Both the position numbers and the translations under genes were made by a program. Source: Ricordea florida (lineage: Eukaryota > Cnidaria > Anthozoa > Corallimorpharia > Ricordeidae). From it: 64,000 nucleotides of DNA. The notes below the pieces were generated by a model that saw only the letters and a program-made list of their open reading frames with translations, did not search any database and was not told the origin of the DNA. Where the stretch lies: NCBI GenBank assembly GCA_949710005.1, contig OX453275.1:32716218-32780217 (forward strand), given 5' to 3'. Of this stretch, positions 21,801-34,800 are shown piece after piece (within the stretch, counting starts at the first letter, position 1; the number at the start of each line of letters is the position of its first letter).

Positions 21801-24800
21801 GCAAGAAATTTTAATTTGATTTGTTTACTATTAGCATTTAAAGTTGGTTTCATACCAAGGATATTACAGTAAGTTGTCCTTGCTGTGCTTATATGCAGTA
21901 ACTATTAAAAGTGCTGTAAGTAGCAGTTGTTACAAATCACTAATTTTTGGATTACTCTTATCAGACATGCTCTTCCTCTGTTCACTTCCCTGCTGAATCT
22001 TGTTTGCTCATATGATCCTTTGGGTTATGGAGTACCGTAAGTACACAATGCTGTCTTACTTTGCAAACATGTATCAACACAGCATACTTGATGTAATAAT
22101 TGAGTGATACTGTAGGTTTAATTTAACTAATAATATGGTTGTGGGAATTGTGTGAAAACAAAAGCAGTTTACTACATGTATTGGTATGCTGATTCTTTGT
22201 GGCAGGTATAACCACCTGATGTTTTCCGATTATCGTGAGCCACTTGTGGAAGTAGCAGCTCAGCTCCTTGTTGTATTGCTGGATCACGAAACAATGCAAC
22301 AGGCTGCAGCTGCTATAAATGGCACTGATGCAGATCATTCTTTCGAGGTATATAAAAATTTAATTTGCAATAACATCTACCTAGTTAATTAATAATTTTA
22401 CCACAATTGCTACTAATCTCGCAATCTGATTGGCTAATCTGTAGTTGTTGACAAGAGTCTAGCCAATGTATGTAATTGTCCATAGTGCTATCTCTTGATT
22501 TTGTTCACTTTGAAAGATTTTTTTTTGCCTGTAAGCTATTTTTGAAGCATTTCAGATTGGATTTATATTGATAATATTACATGCTTGTGTCACTCGTTTC
22601 TAGGGCCCTCCAGTTGACAACCTTTTTTGTAATTATTTGTCAAGAATACACAGAGAAGAGGTAATGTTGATTTACTGCTTCAATGTTGATTAAAAGCCCT
22701 TGTCAGGAAGTTCACTCCCATAGAAAAATATAACACCATGGTCATGTTCTATTGGCATCAACCATTTTTGGTTCATGTTTGGTTTTTTCAAGTTCTATTT
22801 GGCAAAAAATGTTTCAGTTGGTTTTGTTGATCAATGTTTCAGCCAGCACAGAACTCAGTTTAAAGGGTTGAAAACGTTAGGTAGTTTCTGCTGTCAAGCT
22901 AGCACCCATCATTTTTTTGCGCTGTGTGTTGGCTTGTGTGTTAATTAGCCACAACATTCTCAAAAATTAATAACCCATAATGCGAGTGACAGGTGTCCTC
23001 TCAGTTTTGCAAACAAAGCTGCTAGAGCTTCCAACAGTTCTTGATGTTCATCCACTGCAGCAACAATCTGCAGTCAGATTCAAATAATGTGTCCCCTCCC
23101 AGAAGTAGTGTAACATGTTCTTTTTGTGTACTGGAGCTTGATATTGATAAAATCTGACACAGGTAAAACTTCTCCTAAGGTATGTTTGGAAACACTTCCA
23201 AAGGCTAACGATTGAGCCCTTGATGTACATGTAGATTAGTTAAGGGGTTTTTCCATGGCAGAACAACACTCCTAAGCTGGGCAGTTGTAATGTAAGTTGT
23301 AATGATGAGCTTGTGTATAATAGTGCAATGAGCTAATGAGCCATCCACTCTGAGAGAAGGCCAAGATTGCATTTCATTTCTCAGGAAAATTGCTCAATAC
23401 ATGACATTGTACTGTACTTACTGCTCTACTGCACAGTATAACAGCATACATATACTGTACCAGCCTGCCCTACAGTACACACCTTCAATTTTAGACACCT
23501 GTTTTAAGATTTAATCCACAGTACAGCTGTAAAAGTTTATTGCTGTACATCTTTCTCTCATGTGATTGAGGGAAATCAAAAGCTGATGTATACCAGCTGA
23601 TTGTTTATCTTCTAGTTGTAAGATCAAATGCGTCCATTCAGTTTTTGTACATTAAAGCGAGGCTTGTGCTGCTTCTATTGTTCTTGCAGGACTTCTATTT
23701 TATTCTCCATGGCGTGGCCAATTTGCTTAATAACCCCCTCATTCAAGTAAGCATTTACTGTACTGTAGTAATAAAATGTGATTTAATTTGTGTTTCTCCA
23801 CAATTGCAATTCTCTTTATCACTCAATTTGGAATGAAGGTAATGATACATCTCTACACTGGATGTCATGTTTCCAGTGCCACAGACACATGGTGCTGTGC
23901 ACCAGAGTTTGCCAGGTCAATCACAGTGAAGCATGAGATTGCAGCAAGATTAAAATTTCTTTATTCAAAATTAGGCTGAGCCAAGGACACATGACATGCA
24001 CTGAAAACTGACAGATCGAAATTGTCTCAGCAGAAAGGCTACAAATGAAAAATATAAAGGAACAAAGGGAAAGCAAATTAAACCTTAATACTAATAATTG
24101 TGATTTGCCTCTTCCCTTGTCTCTAAAGAAACTCTTAAGGGTATAAAACTTGCAAAGAAAACTCCAGCCTCTCCTTGGGCTGCTAAGACGCTGACAAAAC
24201 TATGAAAAACTGAAAAACTTGCTATAGAAAAGAGACTTTTCCATGCATAAAGCACCCTTCTAACTTGAATAATCACAGATATTTTTAATAACTGTTGTTT
24301 TTCTTATCCATTTGTTTTTAGACATACCTGCCAAACTCCTGCAAGAAAATTAGTTTTCATCAGGAGTTGTTAGTTTTATTTTGGAAAATGTGCGATCAAA
24401 ACAAGGTAAGATTTTTGAGATTAGAAAACAGTTACTGTATTAATTTTAGCTGTAGAAAATCCAACAGCGTGCAGCCCTGTGCATTGGCTACTAAAAGTTG
24501 ACCTGCCCTTCAAAGGTACATGCAAACTAAATTTTACAATATTAATGTGCTATAAATGCATATTGATGGGGAAATGGCTAAAATCTTTACCATTGTCTAA
24601 TTCATTATAAATACAGTACTGTATTTGCTGTAAATGTTGTTTAGTATAATCTAAAATATTTTATTTTTTCCTTGTAGAAATTTTTGTTTTATGTGCTGAA
24701 GAGTAGTGATGTTCTTGACATTTTGGTTCCCATTCTGTACCATTTGAATGATGCTCGTTCAGACCAATGTAAGTCAAGTCATTGTTATGACGATTGGGTT

Positions 24801-27800
24801 TTACTATAATTTTGATAACTACAGAGTCAGGAAAATGTGGCATCTTGCAGAATGAACATGTTATCGTTTCATAAGAATATCAATTAGGAGTAACAGAGTA
24901 GGTTCAGGGTGTTCATTAAGCATCGGAGATCAGAGAATTCTCCAGCTACGACGAAGAATTATCCGGTCAAATTGAGATGGCCTAAGCTAGTTTTAAATTC
25001 AGACATGGAGGGCTTTTAGAATATTCTCCTGTTAATTTACACAGTTCTCCTGCTGCTACAATTCTTATTGAAAACCCTGAGGTTACGTTTGATTTTAATC
25101 ACCTTTATTACAGAAATATTAATTCTTGAGTGCCATATTGTCTCTACATGTGGTACAGTATTTTTTTAAATATTAATTTTGTGTGTTTGTGTTTTTACGC
25201 CTCTCCATACTCTTTTCTAGCACGACTTGGTTTGATGCATATAGGAGTGTTTATTCTTTTGCTGTTGAGTGGAGAGAGGAATTTTGGTACGTGTAAAATC
25301 TGTCTTTTACAGTATATACTTGTATTGCAGTTTTTTTAACCTCTGGCAACAAACTGTGGCTAACTGCAGACTAAGGGATGTAATCATTTTCTAGACATGC
25401 AGTTATACTTTTAATCTGTGATTGGCTCAAAGCATTTTTTTTGCCAAGTGGAATTATGCACACAAAAGTTGGATATACAATGTAGGTTGTTATATCAGTC
25501 TATTATCAGGCCTTCTGACAGGGTGCACGGGTGCGGGACCACACAATTTGATCAAAGCCGCACAATCCCGCACAATTTCTGAAAATCCGCGAAATCCTGC
25601 ACAATATCGAAATATTTGGTTGAAAATCTAATTAAATCAACATTCCCATCGATTGCCAAGGTTTAAAGAAACTTTTTAGGCTATATTTAGGCTATTTACC
25701 TAGCAAAACAATCAAGAAATCCGCCGCTTTCCGCAATTGAACAGTTCAAGCGGATATAAAAACAACAAGGCAGCTCTTCATAGCTCCGTGCCGGCCTGGG
25801 CACTAGTCTCAGTCTAATCTTGTCTCGGTGTTGTGGTTCAAGCATGAAGAGTTTTAAACCTTCACGAAATAATATTTGCTCTACATATCAAAGAAAGTAC
25901 AAAAATGTCGGGATTTTTCATAAAGTAACTTGTTCTGGTCGAAAACATTTTATTTTGAAGCGGAATTACGCCCGGGATGGTTTTGAATTAACTTAATCGA
26001 TCATGTCACGCAACATGATTTTGTTGATACAAACTTTGGCCAAAGTTGTAGTAAAATAGAAATTTGGTTTATGTTTAATTGCCAAACTAAGAGGGGAGTT
26101 GTTGCTCTTTTCATTTATCCAGAAATTCCTCCATGTCGGTTTTTTTGGGCCCGGTGATCGAATATTTGTTTGTTTACATGATTGTGCAATCCCGCACAAT
26201 TCCCGCACAATCGCCGTTTTTTTACCGCACAATTTGCCTCCCAAAACCCGCACAATTTTCTTTTTTTTCCTGCACCCTGTCAGAAGGCCTGTATTATTAT
26301 ATTCTTAAACTGTAGATTAAGCGTTGAAGGTGTGCTCTGATTGGCTAGTCAAACTCTGAATAGCCTGTGCTATTTACCTACAAGCAACTTGCACGTTTTT
26401 CACTTTGTTGCAAAAATTATGGTGTCCCTGTTTGCATCCATGACAAGCAAAGAAATCATCCAAATTAGCAACGAAGCAGTCCCCAAAAACACATAGAAAG
26501 CAGCGAAATTTGGTTTGGCAGTGTTCAAAGGTAATGGTTTATGTTTTTAACCTGGAGTTTATCGATAAAAACAACGAGAAAGGTTTTGTTTACAAATGCA
26601 AATTAATCTTGCATAACCAAATTTGATGTCACTTGAGAACCAAAGTTGAATTATATTTTTTGCAGAATACAGAAAGAGTTTGCAACTCCATTTGAGGAAA
26701 TGTGGTCACTAGAACTAAACAATTTCTTTTCTGTCAGCAAGTAAACAAGATGTACTGCAGTCATTACAACAAAAAATCCCTTATCACAATTCAAGCCATG
26801 TTGGATTGTCACTTGAGAAGGTCTCCATTTTCCAAGCCATTTTCTTTTTGTGGTGTACATTATCTTACTGTTTAAGTATATACTAGAACAACTATTCACC
26901 TCAGTGTTGGTGGCTAGCTGTGGATACTTACCTTGCTGCTTTGCGGTTCGGTAAATATCAACCACTAGCCACCTCCACTTTGGTGAATACATGTGGTTAT
27001 ACACACGGTATTGTGTTCACTATTATTGTTAGCAATATGTTATGTTTGGTTTTTTGCTTACTTATTACTACTGCATTAGAAGTGTTCCTCCATTCATACA
27101 GTACATGTATGAATTATGTTAGTGATGTTGTTGCTAATTCATTTGTTTCAGGTGTCCGCTTAAATAAGCCATATTCTGTTAGAGTACCTATGGATATCCC
27201 AGTCTTTACAGGGACACATGCAGACTTTTTAGTTATTGTAAGTCCATGTTGTATAGTACAGGACATGCCTCTTTAACTACCAGAAACCTGTCAGACTTGA
27301 AACTCGTAACATGCATACACAGCTTTCCTAGATTCCATATTCCTCAAGTTCTATATTTGGAAATTGCTTGCACCAGTCTTTGAGCTTGTGAGCATTGTCC
27401 TGATTCTGTGGCAGTTTAAACAATGTTCATTTGCAACAATGATATGTCTGCCAGGTTTTGAGCAGAGGTGGGTATGTTCCAGTAAGTCTGTAAGTGTTTC
27501 ATGCTGCTGAATCCAGTTGAGTGATGTAGCAGCTGTTTTAAGGTCTTGCACTATTGGTTCGATATCCAAGCAAAGAACAATAAAACAAACAATGCTCTTA
27601 GCCCTAAAATAATGCAACAGTTACACAAAGAGGTCCATTCAAAGAAGTGGTTACAAGCCAGCTGGGTTTGGTTTATTTCATTTCTCTTGATTTTCCAAAT
27701 AATTAGAAAAGATTATGGTAGTTAGTAGATTGAATTAGGACAACTTATGACTTTCAAGGGCAGTTACACATTTATTGGTTCCTGGTACTACACAACCTGT

Positions 27801-30800
27801 TTGGAAATATTGTTTTATTAATGGGTATTGTATGCTCTAGCTAGACTGGAACAAGAAAAGCGGGGTTGTCAAAAGTAGCTGGCTGCCAGCAAAAATCGCC
27901 ATTAGCTTCGTCATATCGGCCTGTTACTCTTCTTGTCATGCTCCCAGACCCCTGCTTGATACTCAATTGTGTAGACAGTTACTTTTCAAATTTAGCCGCC
28001 TACGTTAAACCTTTTTGACAACCCTGGAAAAGATTTTTAGCTTTTTTGGGGTTTAACTCCAACTGTTTTTGTAAACTGAATTTTTCATGGCCGCCATCTT
28101 CCTTGATCAGAGTTTGACTTTTTTTTATTCATCTACATTACTTACATACACTTACTTACATTCACTTACAATACTTGCATTCACTTACAATACTTACATT
28201 CACTTACATTACTTACATTCACTTACATTACTTACATTCACTTACATTACTTACATTTACTTTACTTACATTCACTTACATTACTTACATTCACTTACAC
28301 TGCTTACACTGCTTACATTGCTTACATTACTTATACTCACTTAAATTACTTACATTCATTTAGAGTTTAAAATGAAATTATATAATATTATTGTTTTCAA
28401 ATTTACATGTTCAGTACTGTGCTAATGTGTTTGTGGCTGTAATCCAAATAAACGTTTTATAGCTGTTTGCTGGTTTAACCTAAATTAGCAATAGTTGGCT
28501 GTAACTAACCCAGGCCAAACATGTTGACAGGGTTAAGATTTAACTGCATATGTACTCACTGTTGTTCTGTTTTCAGGTTTTCCATAAAATTATTACAAAT
28601 GGCCATCAAAGACTGCAACCATTGTTTGACTGTTTGCTGACAATTATTGTAAATGGTAGGACATAGAATGAAGTGCATAATGATACCATTATAACCTTAA
28701 TTAGTAGAAAACCAGTCCCATTCTATCATGAGTCCTGCAATCAGATTTGCTAACTTACTCTGCATCTATAAAATGATACAGAAGGTGTAGCAAGTAGTGA
28801 AAATGATTGTGCTTGGAACAGAGCAATGCACTATGAAAGTTACTAAATTCATAAAAGTTGGTATGAAATTGAAAGTTGTACATTTGATGGTTTCTACTGA
28901 AACAATTACACCACTAATTCCCGTTTTCTGTGAGTCTAACAATTGACTTGTCAGTACACGTCTCATTGACAGTTAACCCTTAGAAAACTTGAACTTGCAG
29001 TCCACTGGTAATTGTTTTTTGATTCCCCTTCACTTTAGTGTCACCCTACTTAAAATCACTATCCATGGTTGCTGCAAATAAGCTTCTTCATTTACTGGAG
29101 GTATGTTAAATTTAACTGTGTTTTCCATATTTTTTCATAAATCGTGTCTGTGTATATGTAGTTGTATGTGTACAATAATTATGGCCAAAAGTTCTCACGA
29201 AAGAATTGACCACATGAAATTCAATATTCTGCTGTACGATTCATTTTAATATCAATTTTGACAAAGACCCATTTGAAGAAATTGACAGTGGTCTTCAGCT
29301 GCAAGCACAATTTGACAGTGTCTGTAGTACTCCTGTATATGATAGCTCTACTCTAGAGCATAGCAACATGTCAAATTTCCTGTTATCTGGTTTTGTTCAG
29401 TGTAATGAGAACTATCACTACGGAAATTAGTTTTGCCAATTCTGAGGCTAACTATGTATTTTAAATGCAGATCAGTAAAATTTGCAAAATTTATTCTATT
29501 ATTATGCATTTTTTTACTAATAACAAAATTTAACTCACACTAAATATGCCCATTTTATTTTCATGGCATTAGGCTCCTGCAAAAATAATTAATAGTGAGG
29601 TGTGTTGTAATGGAAACCTTACATAAGGTACCAAAAGCCATTTCACTTTTCTGGGCTGTGTTGTTGAACAAGGAAGGTGAACATAAACTGTACATGTATT
29701 CTATAATGTAACTACAGACAACTATGGTTTTGTTTAATGAATGTACAGTCTGGGTTAGCTGTGCAAAAAAAAAAAACTATTGTAACATCTCTGATATCCA
29801 AGGGATAAACTCTCAAATTTTGCCCAGTTTGGTTCAAATATTTACTTTTTGTCACACTGTATGCATTTTTTTTCTTGTAGGCATTTTCCACTCCATGGTT
29901 CCTTTTTTCAAATGCTACAAATCATCACTTGGTGTTTTTTCTGTTAGAAATTTTCAACAACATTATTCAATATCAGTTTGATGGTAAGGAACAACTAGTG
30001 CAGTGGTAGAATCATGCTTGAGTATTTCTTTGATTTTCTCGGAGTCATCAATATTCTTTGAGAGAAAAATGTAATAATTTTATGTTATGTCAGTTGTTTT
30101 CATGTACAGTACTGGTATCTCATAGACCATGAAATTCAATGCACTGAACCTTCAGTGTGTTAGAAACACTTGGAATGCAGATCACTACTGTTAGGTTAAA
30201 ACTCATTGAGCTATCCTGTTTAAGTAAAGATATCTATCTATCCATTGTAATGAGAACAGTCATGCATAGACCAGCCTTACTCTGAGCACTGGAGTTATAG
30301 CAAGTATTGTTCTTTGCAGGAAACTCTCATCTTGTGTATGCAATCATAAGAAAGAGAAACATCTTTCATCAGGTAAAATGTCTAATAACATACGTGTAAA
30401 AATTTAATCTGCTGATTGGCCAAGAACACATCAGTTAATACCAAACAGTGCAGAAAGTTGAAGTTGAGTGCAAAAGTTGAAATGAGTGCAGAAATTTGAA
30501 ATTAATTTAATTGAAATTAAATGCAGATGTATTATTAACAAGACTTTTTAATAAGATAACCAAGTGTTTTTTAATGTAATTTGGAGTAAAGAATCACAAG
30601 ACAGCAAAATGCATTTGCCCCATGGACTCATGCAATTTTCATAGTTCTTGAAAAAAAAATACTTGTGGTTATATATTTCAATTTTCACTTGAAATCATTT
30701 GATAACCTGGACAAGTGGAGACTTACAGATTATATTTCAAGGCTCCTTTTTAAGAGTGTACATTGTTATGCTAAGCAGGCATAATTATAATCCTTCGTTA

Positions 30801-31244
30801 GCTGGCCAATCTTCCTACGGACCCTGCTACAGTTCAGAAACCAAGGAAACGCATTCCTTCACAAGGATCTGGAAGTGACAAGTAAGATATTATTGCTGAA
30901 TATTTTTGTGCTGCACAGCTGTATGTAAAATAAGGACTGTTTTTAAAACGCAGCAGTTGCAGCTGGAATTTTTTATGGACACTTGCTTCGCAAACCATAC
31001 ATCTAACCTTTTAGTGACTACTCCTAGTGCACCAACAACCAGAGGTACCACTTCTACATGTCCGATCCCCCATAATTTCCCAATTTCTCTCTGTGGCTCC
31101 TGGTATTTCTCAACCTTTTCAACTTCCTTCTCATGCACTCTGTACCCTCACGGTGACGCATTATCCACATTGATTGCCTTGTTATTCTCCTTTTCTACGA
31201 TGACAATGTCAGGTTTTCTGGCCGCAATTACATGGTCACACTGA

Positions 31245-31280
<36 letters not shown>

Positions 31281-31799
31281 GATTTTGATCAAACTCTATG
31301 TGTACAGTAAATGAGGAGTTGCTGCTAGCGCTCTAACGTAATTTTCAAAATTCTTCATTGGCTGCTCTTGTGTTCCAGGGAAGGAAGTGCATCTGCCAGC
31401 GGAGATGAAAAGAAAGAGGAGACTGGTGCATCAGCATCTGACAATTTACCTGAAATGTCTGCTGATAGTATGTGAATGCAGTCTTCATTTTTGGGACACC
31501 ATTTTGTTTGCCAGTGCCACTCACTGATAAACAAAACTTGACTTGTTAAGGAATGGGTTGTTATTCATCGTGGAAAATTTGATGATAATATAAATTCTTC
31601 TTTTGTCACACGAGGCCAACTGTTGCTGTAATCTTTGTATCAAATAGTTTATATTTTTAATTTTATTGTCTACATAGTTTTTAAATTTTACAGTCTAGCT
31701 TAGATAATCATATTTAAATTTTTTATATTGTAATTTTTAGAATACACGTTCACTTTTAAACGAGCCCCTGGCTCATTGGTGATATGTGTTTAAATAAAG

Positions 31800-31845
<46 letters not shown>

Positions 31846-34800
31846 TGTAGTCACTGGAAGTTGATCGCGACGTTTCGACTGCTTACTGCTAGTCTTCTTC
31901 AGGCGCCTGAAGAACACTAGCAGTAAGCAGCATGGCTCTGGCCATGTTGACCTTTTCCGTAGCTACAGTGTAATAACGCGTTTATACTCGAAATGCAATT
32001 GGAACTATGTATAGTGTACCTCTCATTGACTGTCTGTCCAACTTCCTGACAGTGTCTGTTAAAGAGGTTCGTAATCCAGCCAGTGACTCTGAATCCAGTG
32101 ATGTCGAAGCACGGTCAGTAGGAGATGCGACTCCACCCAGCACACCTGGAAGAATCCACACAGAGAGGAAGTCCATTGGACGGTCTGCGTCTGTATCCAG
32201 CTCTGGGCGATTTGTCGCCACACCAGAATGGGTGAGTGTCATTCACTTGAACCGATCAAAGAGTGGACAACACAGGCAGGATTTTAGAAGAAATCCCATA
32301 GTGTAGCATGCCATTGGGATTTTACATTCGCACTGCAAGTGCTGCAGCAGAATCCGGAATTACTATTTCATCGCGGAAATCGGATTTTCAAGCTCATTAT
32401 CATACATTACCGTAACAATTATAATGACATCTGTAAATGGTTAGACTTTTTCTAGCCTTCTCGGATAAGGACGATAAACTGTAAGTCCTGTCGCACAACC
32501 CTTGGTCGTAATAACGTTGTGGTACGTTAAAGAACCCACACACTTCATGAAGAGTAGAGGACGTCGTTCCCGGTGTTGTGGTCTGACCCTTGTAAACGTA
32601 ATTTCACCTGTCTTCCGTAACGATTATGTTGTGGGCACTTAATTATATATATAGAATTTGTGTCTTATAATTTAATAACAAAATAATAATAATAATTAAT
32701 AATAACAATAATAATTATTAATAATACTTAATCATTCTAGGGTTAAATCTTCAATTAATCTTTAAGCGTCATTCTCTGTTTGTACCCATGTAGTTCGCTA
32801 AGAAACTGGGACATGATCTCTTCGAAAATTATAGAATAAACATTTCTTTGCAGTTTCAGGCTTTCTGAGGATTTATATTTCTTTTAGGTTCAGTCATGGA
32901 AACAAAAACTCCCTCTTCAGACCATAATGAGAATGCTTCAAGTTTTGGTTCCTCAAGTCGAGAAGATCTGTATAGACAAGTAAGTTCCCATGCAAGTAAA
33001 GAATACATTGTCTGTGCTTGTAACTAGCTTTGAGTGTGAAAGTTGTGTTCGGTGATGGTGGTAATGATATTAATGGTGACGATGACAATGGCGCTGTTGA
33101 TGACGTTGACGATGATAACGGCCATGGCGATAACTGTGACGATGGTGTTGTTTATTATTGATATTTTCGTTTATTTTATTGATTGTCATGACTGTTTCTT
33201 CCATCAGGGGACTGACTGATGAATCAGAAATAATAAAGTTTCTTCAGCACGGCACCCTAGTTGGTCTTCTTCCTGTACCTCATCCTATTCTTATCAGAAA
33301 GTACCAGGTAACATTAGCAACACATAAGTAATGGGAATAGGACTGAGCGGAATCCAATTCGGTCTGTAATCATACGAGTGAGTAACAAAATCGGACGACC
33401 GCGTAGCGGGAGTCCGATTTGTTTAAAATCACGAGTATTATTACTAACCGAATTGGACCACACAAAGTCTTATTACCAATTTATCATAACTTTAGCAAAA
33501 TTTGTGATATATAAACTCCTTTTCTTATATCAAAACACATGAAATTCCAAGATTTTGTTTTATGTTAGCAGTGAAAAAGAAAGGCATTTATACGCGCCCT
33601 TGATGGCGCGTACTGTCCAATTACTCGGGCGTGACGCAGTTGATAGCCAATCAGATTTGAGAATTTTGTTATAGTTATGATTAGACGTGTAGCTGCCTTT
33701 GACTGGACAAGCTGTGAACGCGTGTTGAACGTTTCAAGTCTTACGGGTTTCTGGTAACACTGATAATGTTGCAAGGCATTTGCTCTGAATAATCCATTGT
33801 AGTGGTATGTTAGACTCTTAATGGAGAACTCGGATTTCCTTTTTCCGAGTTTGCCTGAAATGACAGCGCCGAGATATACATTTTTCACAAACAGAGTTCA
33901 GTTTCCAGCGGCGGTGAAGGATATGGATGTCGCCCACCAAGATGGCCGTCATGACTTCGCATGCAAAGCTGCTTCATATAATTGCAATAACAGTGTGCAT
34001 ACTTTGTTCTTTCAGGCAAACAGTGGTACTCAGATGTGGTTTCGAACTTACATGTGGGGGATTATTTACTTGAGGTAAGGTTAAGATGCACTCTGGCAAT
34101 ATGACCCACGTGGCTGGAGCTTATCCTGTGCCGGGGCAGTGAATCATGTAAGATCTTGACCGAGATCTTCTGATTACCCCCCCCCCCCGGCAGTGAATCA
34201 TGTAAGCCTATCCCGAGATCTTCTGATTACCCCCCCCCCCCCCCGGCAGTGAATCATGTAAGCCTATCCCGAGATCTTCTGATTACCCCCCACCCCCGAG
34301 GAGATCTCGGGATATTTTGTAAGGGCTTACATGATTCACTACCCCTGTGCCGGTTTCTGTTGCATGAAGCTCTTAGGAGTATTGTTACTCTCCCCTCCCC
34401 CCTTCCTAGGTGGGATTAGGGACCTTCAGCAAGGGCGACGCCGACGTCAACGAGGACGACTACGAAAAACATAAATTCGCATTGCTGCAATGAAATTGTA
34501 ATTATTCCAACGCATTCTTCCTGTGAAACTCATGCCAACTGTCCAGGAATATAACTTGCATGACGTTGATGTTTTCAGAGTAATTTGAACATTTCTCTAC
34601 TTGTGCTCACGTCCTCCACAGAACTTTAAATTTGGTCATTTCACGTCGTTTTTTGGAGAGAACGGCACAGAAATGTACCAAAATGCAAAACGCGCGTGCG
34701 GGGCGTGCAGAGCCATTGTTTTTGTTCATTATGCCTATTGTTTTTTTGGCGTTCTCGATCTCGTCGACGTCGTCCTTGCTTAAGCTCCCTGTTGTAATCC

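Noticed and set aside
28087-28363. Leu/Thr/Tyr/His-rich open frames
   Set aside because: They are translations of the CATTACTTA minisatellite inside a HID1 intron.
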